Position numbers and translations under genes: made by a program. From Bradyrhizobium stylosanthis (GTDB taxonomy: Bacteria > Pseudomonadota > Alphaproteobacteria > Rhizobiales > Xanthobacteraceae): a stretch of 64,000 bases of DNA. The DNA lies in assembly GCF_001641335.1 (NCBI RefSeq), contig NZ_LVEM01000003.1, positions 713,190-777,189 of the forward strand, read 5' to 3'. Below are positions 1 through 8,434 of the stretch, piece by piece. Under the pieces are notes generated by a model. It saw nothing but the letters and a program-made list of their open reading frames with translations. It was not told the DNA's origin and did not search any database. Each line of letters begins with the position of its first letter. The first letter of the stretch is position 1.

Positions 1-17
1 CAAGGCCACAGCCGGGC

Positions 18-58
18 CTTCATGGTTCGAGACGCGCTTCGCGCTCCTCACCATGAGG
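18..58. repeat. Palindromic intergenic repeat (REP-like)
   Basis: An imperfect inverted repeat: TTCATGGT on the left pairs with ACCATGAG on the right, around a GC-rich core (GCGCTTCGCGC). It lies just after the stop of the minus-strand DUF1328 gene, so it may also fold as a transcript end. Palindromes of this layout are common between genes in Bradyrhizobium; this last point is general knowledge, not a search result. Confidence 0.5.
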
Positions 59-69
59 AATTTGCACCG

Positions 70-240
70 CTATATCCTGCGGCCGCGGGCGAGGCCGACC
101 ACGGCCGAGACCAGAAACAGGACGACCGCGATGAAGAAGATGATCTTGGCGATCTCGATCGAGGCGCCGGCGATGCCGCCGAAGCCCAGGATGCCGGCGA
201 TCAGTGCGATAACCAGAAACGTCACAACCCAGCCTAGCAT
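70..240 (-). CDS. DUF1328 small membrane protein (YtjA-like)
   Basis: A 56-residue protein made almost wholly of two hydrophobic segments. The first starts MLGWVVTFLVIALIAGILGF and the second spans about residues 30-50, followed by a basic tail ending GRRI. This is the size and pattern of DUF1328/YtjA peptides, inner-membrane proteins of unknown function that often respond to stress. The ATG at 240 is preceded by a good ribosome site (GAGGG, 7 bases upstream). The longer reading frame extending upstream on this strand is an antisense shadow of the helicase gene. It is divergent from that helicase, with 232 bases between the two starts. Confidence 0.85.
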   Translation of the reverse strand: MLGWVVTFLVIALIAGILGFGGIAGASIEIAKIIFFIAVVLFLVSAVVGLARGRRI

Positions 241-472
241 GGTCAAACCCTCGTCTTGATGTCTCTCGGCGCGGCTGGCCGCGCCACCTGCCCAGACAAT
301 CTCGACGCGGGAACGATGGTTCCGGCACGCAAAGCGGCGAAATTCGCTGCCTTCGCTGGAACAATTTGGCCGGCTGCGCACGTGGAAAACCCCGCGCGGA
401 CGCCCCATATAGGCACCAATCCCTGTTAAGAAGGCTCCCTTCCGCCCCCCCGCGGTGCCATCGTGGGGCCGA

Positions 473-3046
473 ATGATTCGCATGACCGATCCGAGCAAGA
501 TCACCAGCGTACCCGACCACCAGCCCGCAGCCGGCGGTATCGCCGCGCGTGCGCGCGCCTCCGTGGGCCCGAAATACCTCACCGGGCTCAATCCCGAGCA
601 GCGCGAGGCGGTGGAGACGCTGGACGGTCCGGTCCTGGTGCTGGCCGGCGCCGGCACCGGCAAGACGCGCGTGCTGACCACGCGCATCGCCCATATCCTC
701 AGCCAGGGCCGCGCCCGCCCCGCCGAGATCCTGTCGGTGACCTTCACCAACAAGGCCGCGCGCGAGATGAAGCACCGGCTCGGCCAGATGCTCGGCCACG
801 CTGTCGAGGGCATGCCGTGGCTCGGCACCTTCCACTCCATCGGCGGCCGCATCCTGCGCTTCCATGCCGAGCTCGCGCAGCTCAAGTCGAATTTCACCGT
901 GCTCGATGTCGACGACCAGGTGCGGCTGCTCAAGCAGCTGCTGCAGGCCGAGAACATCGACGACAAGCGCTGGCCGGCGCGCATGCTGGCCGGCCTGATC
1001 GACGGCTGGAAGAACCGCGGCCTGATGCCGTCGCAGGTGCCCTCGGGCGAAGCCGCTGTCTTCGCCAACGGCAAGGGCGGCAAGCTCTATGCGAGCTATC
1101 AGGAGCGGCTGAAGATCCTGAACGCCGCCGATTTCGGCGATCTGCTGCTGGAGAACATCCGGATCTTCCGCGAGCACCCGGATATCCTCAGGCAGTACCA
1201 GCAGCGCTTCAAGTTCATCCTGGTCGACGAGTACCAGGATACGAACGTCGCGCAATATCTGTGGCTGCGGCTGCTGTCGCAGGCGCCGTCGAAGCCTGCC
1301 GCCGCACAAGCCGTCCTTCCGGAGCAGATCGAAGACAGCAGCGAGTCCGACGATCCGGATGCCGGGCATCAATCCGCGATGACGGAGCGCGCAGCGATCA
1401 CGGCTCCTCCCACGGGCCCCACCAAAAACATCTGCTGCGTCGGCGACGACGACCAGTCGATCTATGGCTGGCGCGGCGCCGAGGTCGACAACATCCTGCG
1501 CTTCGACCATGATTTCCCCGGCGCCAAGGTGATCCGCCTCGAGCGCAACTACCGCTCGACCGGCCACATCCTTGCAGCCGCCTCGCATCTGATCGCGCAT
1601 AATGAAGGCCGGCTCGGCAAGACGCTGCGCACCGAGGACCATGACGGCGAGAAGGTCACCGTCACCGGCTCCTGGGATTCGGAAGAGGAAGCCCGCGGCA
1701 TCGGCGAGGAGATCGAGCAGATCCAGCGCAAGGGCGAGAAGCTCAACGAGATCGCCATTCTCGTGCGCGCGTCCTACCAGATGCGCGAGTTCGAAGACCG
1801 CTTCGTCACGCTTGGCCTGCCCTATCGCGTCATCGGCGGTCCGCGCTTCTACGAGCGCGCCGAGATCCGCGATGCGCTGGCCTATTTGCGCGTGATCAAT
1901 TCGCCGGCCGACGACCTCGCCTTCGAGCGCATCGTCAACGTGCCCAAGCGCGGGCTCGGCGATGCCACCGTGCAGATGCTGCACGACCACGCCCGCAAGC
2001 GCCGCATTCCCTTGTTCGAGGCGGCGCGCGCCGTGGTCGAGACCGACGAGCTGAAGCCGAAGGCGCGCGGGTCCTTGCGCGAGGTCGTCGCCCAGTTCGA
2101 CCGCTGGCGCGCCCAGCGCGAGGTCACCGCGCACACCGATCTCGCCCAGATCGTGCTCGACGAGAGTGGCTACACCGAGATGTGGCAGAAGGACCGCTCG
2201 GCCGACGCCGCGGGCCGGCTCGAAAACCTCAAAGAGCTCGTGCGCTCGATGGAGGAGTTCGAGAACCTGCAAGGGTTTTTGGAGCATATCTCGCTGGTGA
2301 TGGACCGCGACGGCGGCGCCGAGGACGACGCGGTGTCGCTGATGACGCTGCATTCGGCCAAGGGTCTCGAATTCGACAACGTATTCCTGCCCGGCTGGGA
2401 GGAAGGCCTGTTCCCGAGCCAGCGCACGCTGGACGAACAGGGCCGCGCCGGTCTCGAAGAGGAGCGCCGGCTCGGCCATGTCGGTATCACCCGCGCGCGC
2501 CGCCGCGCCATGATCTATTTCGCGACCAACCGGCGCATCCATGGCACCTGGTCGACCACGATCCCCTCGCGCTTCCTCGACGAATTGCCGGCCGCCAATG
2601 TCGAGATCACGGAATCCAAGGGCGGCTCGGCCTGGGGCGGCACCGGCGGCTACGGCGCCTCGCGCTTCGACGACATGGAGGCGTTCGGCTCCAGCTATTC
2701 GACGCCCGGCTGGCAGCGGGCGCAAGCCAACCGCAATCGCGGCGGTGGCCGTAGTGGCGGCGGCCGAAGCGGCGGCTTCGAGGAAGAGGCCGCGACGTTC
2801 TCCCCCTCGTCATCGGACCCTGATTTCGGCAGCTTCTCCTCGCGCCGGCGAGGTCCCCTGACCATCGAGGGCGAGCTGGTCGCCAAGTCCACCGGCACGA
2901 CTTCCGAATTCGCGCTCGACGACCGCGTGTTCCACCAGAAGTTCGGCTACGGCCGCGTCACCAAGATCGACGGCAACAAGCTCACCATCGCCTTCGACAA
3001 GGCCGGCGAAAAGAAGGTCGTGGACAGCTTCGTGCAGCGGGCGTGA
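473..3046 (+). CDS. uvrD: UvrD/PcrA-type ATP-dependent DNA helicase II
   Basis: An SF1A helicase of about 857 residues that unwinds DNA in nucleotide-excision and mismatch repair. Visible motifs in order: Q-motif region (LNPEQREAV), Walker A (AGAGTGKT), Ia (TFTNKAAREMK), Walker B (DEYQDTN), III (GDDDQSIYGWRGA), IV (LERNYRS), V (MTLHSAKGLEFDNVF) and VI (GITRARR). A tail rich in Gly and Arg is followed by a C-terminal Tudor-like segment (DRVFHQKFGYGRVTKIDG), as in PcrA/UvrD proteins. An Ala/Pro/acid-rich insertion of about 45 residues separates Walker B from motif III. The start is uncertain: GTG 455, ATG 473 and ATG 482 are in frame and none has a strong ribosome site. Confidence 0.95.
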   Translation: MIRMTDPSKITSVPDHQPAAGGIAARARASVGPKYLTGLNPEQREAVETLDGPVLVLAGAGTGKTRVLTTRIAHILSQGRARPAEILSVTFTNKAAREMKHRLGQMLGHAVEGMPWLGTFHSIGGRILRFHAELAQLKSNFTVLDVDDQVRLLKQLLQAENIDDKRWPARMLAGLIDGWKNRGLMPSQVPSGEAAVFANGKGGKLYASYQERLKILNAADFGDLLLENIRIFREHPDILRQYQQRFKFILVDEYQDTNVAQYLWLRLLSQAPSKPAAAQAVLPEQIEDSSESDDPDAGHQSAMTERAAITAPPTGPTKNICCVGDDDQSIYGWRGAEVDNILRFDHDFPGAKVIRLERNYRSTGHILAAASHLIAHNEGRLGKTLRTEDHDGEKVTVTGSWDSEEEARGIGEEIEQIQRKGEKLNEIAILVRASYQMREFEDRFVTLGLPYRVIGGPRFYERAEIRDALAYLRVINSPADDLAFERIVNVPKRGLGDATVQMLHDHARKRRIPLFEAARAVVETDELKPKARGSLREVVAQFDRWRAQREVTAHTDLAQIVLDESGYTEMWQKDRSADAAGRLENLKELVRSMEEFENLQGFLEHISLVMDRDGGAEDDAVSLMTLHSAKGLEFDNVFLPGWEEGLFPSQRTLDEQGRAGLEEERRLGHVGITRARRRAMIYFATNRRIHGTWSTTIPSRFLDELPAANVEITESKGGSAWGGTGGYGASRFDDMEAFGSSYSTPGWQRAQANRNRGGGRSGGGRSGGFEEEAATFSPSSSDPDFGSFSSRRRGPLTIEGELVAKSTGTTSEFALDDRVFHQKFGYGRVTKIDGNKLTIAFDKAGEKKVVDSFVQRA

Positions 3047-3074
3047 GCCCGCCTCACGAAGGCTCTCCCTCAAC

Positions 3075-3902
3075 TCAGCCCTTCAGGATATCGGCGCCGC
3101 GGTCGTAAATCATCTGGTCGACGTGCCCGGCGCCCGGTGCAATGTCGAGGCGCCAGCCCAGCTCCACGCCGAGGCTCCTGGCCAGCTGCGTACAGTGTTC
3201 GAAATGCCAGAGGCCGCGCGCGAGGCGATGAGGTCCCTGTGCCATCGCCTCGTCCCAGCGCGGCAGATGCGGGTCGTCAGGGTCGTTGTCGGCATCGCCC
3301 AGCAGGATGACCAGAGGGCGCTCCAGATACTTTCGCAAATGGCCGGGGTCGAGGCCAATCCCACCCATGCCGTCCGGATAGTCCTTGGCGAAATCAGGCA
3401 GCATGTAGCAGCCGCAATTGGCGGCCACGGCAAGATCAACGGATAGGGCCTCGTTCAGCGCGAGATAGCGCAGCACGAATTGCGCGCCCGCGGAGTTGCC
3501 GAACAGGCCAAAGGTCTCCCGGCTGGATCCGATCGCGTCTCGAACATGGTGAAACAGCCGGTCGACCGTCTCGAAATTCCAATGATCGCGCGGCAGGACC
3601 GCATTGTCGGGCGGCTGCCGCCGCACGCCGCCGAAATTGTACGCATGGACGCCCGGAAACTGGTCCGGATCGAACTCCGGTACCAGCACGATCTGCCCGT
3701 TGCGTTCTGCTTGCGGCGCGAGCAGATCGCGAAACTCCGCAGCGGCACGGTCGACGCCGTGCATCGCGATGACGATGCGCGTGCGCCGGTCGCTCGCTCG
3801 CGGGCAGAACGAGAAGACCCGCATCGAACGTGGCGACGGCGCGGCGCCGTCGTCGCGGAACACGAACGAGCCGGCACCCTCGGCCAGAGTTAATTTGCTC
3901 AA
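3075..3902 (-). CDS. Alpha/beta hydrolase family protein (TTG start)
   Basis: A protein of about 275 residues with an alpha/beta hydrolase layout: an early strand with MHGVDR, the nucleophile elbow GNSAG, an Asp in LLGDADNDPDD and a late His in PGAGHVDQM. This resembles esterase/PHB-depolymerase-like hydrolases; the substrate is unknown. No signal peptide is seen. The preferred start is TTG at 3902, because AGGAGG lies 8 bases upstream of it, giving an N-terminus of MSKLTLAEGAG. The longer frame to 3956 lacks such a site. It runs divergently from the HicB-like gene with about 76 bases between the two starts. Confidence 0.75.
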   Translation of the reverse strand: MSKLTLAEGAGSFVFRDDGAAPSPRSMRVFSFCPRASDRRTRIVIAMHGVDRAAAEFRDLLAPQAERNGQIVLVPEFDPDQFPGVHAYNFGGVRRQPPDNAVLPRDHWNFETVDRLFHHVRDAIGSSRETFGLFGNSAGAQFVLRYLALNEALSVDLAVAANCGCYMLPDFAKDYPDGMGGIGLDPGHLRKYLERPLVILLGDADNDPDDPHLPRWDEAMAQGPHRLARGLWHFEHCTQLARSLGVELGWRLDIAPGAGHVDQMIYDRGADILKG

Positions 3903-3978
3903 TTGCTTGCCTCCTCGGATCAGGTCGTCATAAGTGACGCAAACCCAGCGGCACAACCTTCACGGCCACCGATCTGCC

Positions 3979-4269
3979 ATGCCCCACTACGTCGCCATCA
4001 TCGATGAAGCCGACCCGGACGACGGCGTCAGCCTGTGGTTTCCCGATCTGCCGGGCTGCATGTCCGGCGGCGACGACGCCGACGAGGCCCTGGAGAACGC
4101 GTCCGAGGCGCTTGCGCTCTATGCGCAGGACCTGATCGCGGACGGCCGGCAGCTTCCCCCGCCGCGGACGCTGGCCGAGCTCGAGGCCGACCCTGCCATG
4201 GCCGACGATCTCAGGAACCACACGGCCGTCCTGGTCGAATGGCCACCCCGCCCCGACGCCGACGAGTGA
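3979..4269 (+). CDS. HicB-like antitoxin-fold protein, orphan
   Basis: A 96-residue protein starting MPHYVAIIDEADPDD and containing WFPDLPGCMSGGDDADEAL, the signature of the HicB N-terminal fold (partial RNase H-like; strand, strand, FPDLPGC, helix). No DNA-binding helix-turn-helix or ribbon-helix-helix is visible after it. No HicA-like toxin (short, dsRBD-like, with GSH) lies next to it on either side, so it is an orphan antitoxin or a free-standing HicB-family protein. The ATG at 3979 was chosen because the HicB fold begins there; the frame opens at 3934. Confidence 0.75.
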   Translation: MPHYVAIIDEADPDDGVSLWFPDLPGCMSGGDDADEALENASEALALYAQDLIADGRQLPPPRTLAELEADPAMADDLRNHTAVLVEWPPRPDADE

Positions 4270-4357
4270 GGACTGTTCGCCGCACTCGCCGGACCTTCGA
4301 CAGTTCTCCGCCGAACAGCCCTTGACCACCGCGAACTTCCCCGTATCAGATAAACCC

Positions 4358-4774
4358 ATGGTCCGGGGCTCCATCACATTGATCGTACTGGCATTGGTTA
4401 TGCCGTCGCTTGCGGCGGCGGAGACCATGAGCTTTGGCGATTCGATCGGGAAGCTGGCGGCGAGCTGCGGCGCGGAAATCGTCGCCAATTGCCGCGGCGT
4501 CAACCCGGATTCGACCCGGCTGAAGGAATGCCTGTCGCGCAACCGCGACGTGCTCTCGCCGCAATGCGCGAGCGACTATTTCGGCGTCTTCGACGCCATC
4601 CAGAAGCGTGTTGCCGCGCGCGTCACGGTGGCGAATGCCTGCCAGCGCGAGATCGTCAAGGTCTGCGGCGGCTCGACCAAGGAGACCAGCAAGTCGATCC
4701 CCTGCCTGGTCTCGACGCCCAAGGGCATCAGCAACAACTGCCTGAAGGCCGTCGACGACGCGGGGTATCGCTGA
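4358..4774 (+). CDS. Secreted cysteine-rich protein
   Basis: A protein of about 138 residues with a signal peptide (MVRGSITLIVLALVMPSLAAAE) and a mature part with eight cysteines spaced in two similar blocks (CGAEIVANC...CLSRNRDVLSPQC and CQREIVKVC...CLVSTPKGISNNC). The C-x7-C/C-x8-C pattern resembles the Cys-rich (GLG1-like) repeats found in rhizobial periplasmic proteins. No function is known to me. The frame opens with a TTG at 4322, but the ATG at 4358 sits directly before the signal peptide. Its stop overlaps the next start (TGATG), so it is coupled in translation to the OmpA-like gene. Confidence 0.75.
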   Translation: MVRGSITLIVLALVMPSLAAAETMSFGDSIGKLAASCGAEIVANCRGVNPDSTRLKECLSRNRDVLSPQCASDYFGVFDAIQKRVAARVTVANACQREIVKVCGGSTKETSKSIPCLVSTPKGISNNCLKAVDDAGYR

Positions 4775-5442
4775 TGCGCGCGTCCAGGGTCGCCCTCACG
4801 CTCGGTATGACTTTTGGCTTGGCACTGCTTGCGGGCGCAGCACGCGCGCAGACGGCGGCGCCGACCCGCGACGACATCGTCGGCAAGCTGAGCCACTTCG
4901 AAGAGGCCGGCGAGGTCGATATTCCCGCGCTGAAGACGCAGGTGATGGAACGCGCCAAGGCCAGGATCAAGAACGACCCGGGTCCGGTGAACCGGCCGCC
5001 GATCGCGCCCGACCTCGCCAAGCTGCCTACCTTCAACGCGCAGATCCAGTTCGACGCCGACACGCCGATCATCCAGCCGGCGTCCTACCAGACCGTCGGC
5101 CGCATCGCGGATGCGCTGGTTCACTCCTCGCTGCTGCCCTACACCTTCCTGATCGTCGGCCACGTCGAGTCCAATACGAAGACGCGCGAGGCCAACGCGA
5201 TCCTGAGCCAGCGCCGCGCCGACGCGATCCGCGACGTGCTGGTGAACACGTTCAAGATCTCGACCAAGCGGCTGCATCCGATCGGCCTTGGCGAGGAGCA
5301 GTTCCTCGACCGTGCCAAGCCGACGTCGGCGGTCAACGGTCAGCTGCAGATCCTGACCTATGCCAAGATACCCGAGGATGCGCCTGCGCATCCGGCTGCG
5401 GCACCTGCGCCTGCGGCGAAAAAGCCCGCCAAGAAACGGTGA
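4774..5442 (+). CDS. OmpA-family envelope protein
   Basis: A 222-residue exported protein with a signal peptide (about residues 1-25, ending AGAARAQ). Residues about 85-205 form an OmpA-like peptidoglycan-binding domain: QFDADTPIIQPASYQTVGRIADAL, then LIVGHVES, LSQRRADAIRDVL and IGLGEEQF. The usual GHTD is GHVES here, so the diaminopimelate-contact Asp is not in the normal place and peptidoglycan binding is uncertain. The tail is Ala/Pro/Lys rich (AAKKPAKKR). The ATG overlaps the previous stop by one base, implying the two proteins are made together and may act together in the periplasm. Confidence 0.8.
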   Translation: MRASRVALTLGMTFGLALLAGAARAQTAAPTRDDIVGKLSHFEEAGEVDIPALKTQVMERAKARIKNDPGPVNRPPIAPDLAKLPTFNAQIQFDADTPIIQPASYQTVGRIADALVHSSLLPYTFLIVGHVESNTKTREANAILSQRRADAIRDVLVNTFKISTKRLHPIGLGEEQFLDRAKPTSAVNGQLQILTYAKIPEDAPAHPAAAPAPAAKKPAKKR

Positions 5443-5616
5443 GCAGGCGCGGCCTGGCGTCCGGCGGAACCCTTTGAAGTCTTGCCGGTTTTGTGATCTG
5501 TCCCACAGCGCGACGGTATGGTTTTGCGCGACAATAGCGGCGGTTTGTGCACCGCCCTATCCGGTGCTATAGGCTTTTTTCGTCCTTCCCCCGACCACGT
5601 GCAGCATGAGACCAAG

Positions 5617-6135
5617 ATGGGTGGCTTTTTCCAACGCCAACTTGCCGTTTACGTCGAGTACCATCGCGATCCCCGGAACACGGCGATGCATGTGATCGGC
5701 ATTCTCCTGCTGTTCACGGGCGCGGTCATGCCGCTGACGCTGGTGAAGGTCCCCCTGTTCGGACACGAGTTCAGCCTGGCCGTGATCCTGGCCCTGCCGG
5801 TCCTGGTTTACTGGCTGCTGCTCGACGTGGCGCTCGGGGCCGGCATTCTGGCCGTCTCCATCGTGCTGTTCTCGATCGCGACAGCCATCGCGACCGGGGT
5901 CAGCACCGTCGCGATGTGGGCGATTTTCGCCGTCCTGGTCGGGCTCGGCTTCGCCGCGCAGGCCATCGGCCACAAGGTTTTTGAGGGGCGCGAGGCCTCG
6001 CTGTTCACGTTTCCCTCGCATCTTTTGCTCGGACCGATGTTTGTCATGGCAAAATTATTTATTGCATTGGGCTTCCGTCGCGACCTTGCCGCGATTCTGG
6101 CGCCTCTTCCGGCCAATTCCCTTTCAACCCGATAG
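5617..6135 (+). CDS. Mpo1-like (DUF962) membrane protein
   Basis: A 172-residue protein with the DUF962/Mpo1 signature at its start (YVEYHRDPRNTAMHVIGILL) and a second His region (QAIGHKVFEGREASL), separated by hydrophobic helices. In yeast Mpo1 is an Fe(II) dioxygenase of fatty-acid alpha-oxidation that uses conserved histidines; bacterial members are presumed to have a similar lipid role. The His residues are present here. The ATG at 5617 fits the family start; the frame is open from 5518. It is followed 29 bases later by an SDR epimerase on the same strand. Confidence 0.8.
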   Translation: MGGFFQRQLAVYVEYHRDPRNTAMHVIGILLLFTGAVMPLTLVKVPLFGHEFSLAVILALPVLVYWLLLDVALGAGILAVSIVLFSIATAIATGVSTVAMWAIFAVLVGLGFAAQAIGHKVFEGREASLFTFPSHLLLGPMFVMAKLFIALGFRRDLAAILAPLPANSLSTR

Positions 6136-6164
6136 CTCCAGAAGCGAAACAGCAAACCTTCTTC

Positions 6165-7196
6165 ATGGCTCTCGTACTGGTTACCGGTGGCAGCGGTTTC
6201 ATCGGACATCATCTCGTAGAAGCGCTCCGCGCCCGTGGGCAGCGGGTACGCGTGCTCGATGTTCGTCCGCCGGCCGCCGCCAACGCCGAAATCGACTATG
6301 TTCATGGCTCCGTGCTGGATAACGCCGCGGTCGACACCGCGCTGGCCGGCGTCGAGCAAGTGTATCACCTCGCCGGCCTGCCCGGCATGTGGGTCGCCAA
6401 CAAGCAGGACTTCCACGACGTCAATTTCCGCGGCACCGAGATCGTGCTCGCGGCGGCGATGAAGCGCGGCGTGTCGCGCTTCCTGCACTGCTCGACGGAA
6501 TCGATCCTGTTCCCCTACACCGACCTCAACGGTGTTCCCGCCGAAGAGGCGCTGCAGCCGGCCGACGCGATGCCCGGCGCCTATACAAGGTCGAAGTCGC
6601 TCGCGGAGCATCACGCCGCCAAGGCCGCGGCCGACGGCTTTCCGCTGGTGATCGGCACGCCGACCATGCCGATCGGCGCTGCCGACCACAATCTGACGCC
6701 GCCGACCGCGATGCTCTGGTACTTCCTGCAGAAGAAGGTGCAGCCGCATCTCAACTTCCTGGTCAATCTCGTCGACGTCCGCGACGTCGCCATGGGCCTC
6801 GTGCTGACCATGGAGCGCGGCCGCATCGGCCAGCGCTACATCCTCGGCGGCGACTGCGTGCCGCTCGGACGGATCCTGCGGATGATGTCGGTGATGAGCG
6901 GCCGCCGCCAGTTCCCGGTCGTCGTGCCCGGCAGGATCGCCGAGCTGTCCGGCGTCATGCTCGAATACCTGGCCGACAATTTCACGCGCCGGCCGCCCAA
7001 CGGCACCGCCGAGGGCGTGCGCATCGCGCTGGCCGCGAACGATCTGTCGATCGGCAAGGCGCGCACCGAACTCGGCTATTCGCCGCGCCCGATCGAACCG
7101 GTGCTGCGCGAAACCATCACCCATCTGCTCGCACGCAACGGCCAGCAGCCCTCCGGCGCCATCGAGCATCACGCGCTCTCCTCGCGCGCGAGCTGA
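6165..7196 (+). CDS. NAD-dependent epimerase/dehydratase (extended SDR)
   Basis: A 343-residue extended short-chain dehydrogenase/reductase. The Rossmann motif TGGSGFIGHHL is at residues 8-18, and the catalytic Tyr and Lys lie in GAYTRSKSLAEHH. It looks like the hopanoid-associated sugar epimerase/NAD(P)-dependent sterol dehydrogenase branch, but the substrate cannot be fixed from sequence and no hopanoid genes are nearby. It sits between the Mpo1-like gene and an isoprenylcysteine methyltransferase-like gene on the same strand with short gaps (29 and 27 bases), suggesting one operon that may act on lipids. Confidence 0.85.
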   Translation: MALVLVTGGSGFIGHHLVEALRARGQRVRVLDVRPPAAANAEIDYVHGSVLDNAAVDTALAGVEQVYHLAGLPGMWVANKQDFHDVNFRGTEIVLAAAMKRGVSRFLHCSTESILFPYTDLNGVPAEEALQPADAMPGAYTRSKSLAEHHAAKAAADGFPLVIGTPTMPIGAADHNLTPPTAMLWYFLQKKVQPHLNFLVNLVDVRDVAMGLVLTMERGRIGQRYILGGDCVPLGRILRMMSVMSGRRQFPVVVPGRIAELSGVMLEYLADNFTRRPPNGTAEGVRIALAANDLSIGKARTELGYSPRPIEPVLRETITHLLARNGQQPSGAIEHHALSSRAS

Positions 7197-7223
7197 AGCC
7201 GCCGCCCAACGCAAAGAACCTTC

Positions 7224-7850
7224 ATGTCCTTCGATTTCAGCAAGCTTCTCTCCGTGGCCTGGGGTGGCTGGACCACGGCCTGGCCGACCGAACTCCTGGC
7301 CCTGATCTGGCTCGGCTTTCTCGCCAGCTGGGTCGGCGCCTCGTTCTGGCAGGGGCAGACCAAGAAGCAGGTCATGACGCTGGAATCGCAGCGCTATCGC
7401 CTGCCGATCCTGATCGGCGGCATCCTGTACACGCCTTTTATTGCAGAGCTCATGGGCTGGAAGCCGCTCTGGGTGCTCGGCAACGCCGGCATCACCATCG
7501 CCGCGATCCTCTCGGTCGCCGGCATCGCCTTCGCCTGGTGGGGCCGGCTGCATCTCGGGAAGTTCTGGTCCAACACCATCACCCAGAAGGAAGACCATCG
7601 CGTCATCGACACCGGCCCCTATGGCATCGTGCGTCACCCGATCTACACCGGGCTGATCTTCGGCATGCTGGTGACCGGCGTTGCGATCGGCCTCGTAACG
7701 ACGATCCTCGGCGCGATCCTGATCTCGCTCGGCATGTGGCAGAAGGGCCGGATGGAAGAGGTGTTCCTGTCGAAGGAGCTCGGCGAGGACGCCTACGGCG
7801 CCTATTGCCGCCGCGTGCCGATGATCATCCCGTTCACCTCGCCGCGGTGA
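7224..7850 (+). CDS. Isoprenylcysteine carboxyl methyltransferase-family protein
   Basis: A 208-residue integral membrane protein with about five hydrophobic segments. It has the ICMT/PEMT signature near the C-terminus (DTGPYGIVRHPIYTGLIFG), followed by a Glu-rich SAM-binding end (EEVFLSKELGEDAYGAYCRR). The family transfers methyl groups from SAM to membrane-embedded acceptors; in bacteria the acceptor is usually unknown. It is likely the last gene of the operon with the epimerase. A pair of inverted repeats follows. Confidence 0.85.
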   Translation: MSFDFSKLLSVAWGGWTTAWPTELLALIWLGFLASWVGASFWQGQTKKQVMTLESQRYRLPILIGGILYTPFIAELMGWKPLWVLGNAGITIAAILSVAGIAFAWWGRLHLGKFWSNTITQKEDHRVIDTGPYGIVRHPIYTGLIFGMLVTGVAIGLVTTILGAILISLGMWQKGRMEEVFLSKELGEDAYGAYCRRVPMIIPFTSPR

Positions 7851-7876
7851 TTTAGCGGGCGCTTCACACACTCGCA

Positions 7877-8002
7877 GTCGTCCCGGCGAAGGCCGGGACC
7901 CATAGCCACAGGCAGTGGTTTGGCGAAGACACGCCGTTCGGTACGCCCATTTCCACAATCGATAGATTCCGCGGTATGGGTCCCGGCCTTCGCCGGGACG
8001 AC
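7877..8002. repeat. Pair of head-to-head REP palindromes
   Basis: A 27-base element at 7877-7903 (core TCCCGGCGAAGGCCGGGA) occurs again in exact inverse orientation at 7976-8002 (ATGGGTCCCGGCCTTCGCCG and so on), with 72 bases between. Each copy is itself a palindrome, so the whole can fold into a large cruciform or a stem with two small hairpins. It resembles a bacterial interspersed mosaic element and lies directly after the methyltransferase-like gene. Confidence 0.8.
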
Positions 8003-8104
8003 GCTGGGGAAGCAGTGCGCGACTGCATCACCTCCGGCGCAAGGAACCGCCCCTCCGCTCACCCGTTACCCTCGACACCTGCACCAATCGCAGAGCATCG
8101 AGCC

Positions 8105-8314
8105 ATGTCGGACGCCTACGATTATTTCCGCGCGCATGCGATCGCCGCCGTCCGCAAGGCGCGGGCGCTGCCGCCGGGGCGGCCGAAGCAGAAGCAGCGC
8201 ACGGTGGCGCGGGTCTATCACCTGCTGTCCAAGGAAGCCGCGCTCGCGCCGAACGTCCATCACCTCGACGATTTTCGCAGTGCCCGGCGGCTGGAGCGGC
8301 AGATCGGCCGCTGA
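8105..8314 (+). CDS. Small basic conserved-type hypothetical protein
   Basis: A 69-residue protein (MSDAYDYFRAHAIAAVRKAR...) rich in Arg, Lys and Ala, with no signal peptide or membrane segment. A basic stretch (PPGRPKQKQRTVARVYHLL) is followed by an acidic/His part (HHLDDFRSARRLERQIGR). It is not recognised as a named family; the charge suggests nucleic-acid or protein binding but nothing more. The ATG at 8105 is the first Met of a coherent small gene, and the frame upstream runs through the REP pair. Confidence 0.6.
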   Translation: MSDAYDYFRAHAIAAVRKARALPPGRPKQKQRTVARVYHLLSKEAALAPNVHHLDDFRSARRLERQIGR

Positions 8315-8434
8315 TCTCTCTCCATGCAAATTTGGTCGGCTGCCATTCCGCAGGAATTGATCCCGCCTGCGTGCCGCACAGGTTGACGTGTGCCCCGTCA
8401 GCCAGTTGGATGCGCGCGCAAACAGGGGCTCCTC

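Noticed and set aside
20..2725. Long minus-strand frame opposite the helicase
   Set aside because: The plus strand has all helicase motifs in order; the antisense product is Arg/Ala/His biased and has no domain.
6165..7196. Naming the SDR epimerase hpnA
   Set aside because: The family is similar, but no hopanoid genes are near and the SDR signature alone does not set the substrate.
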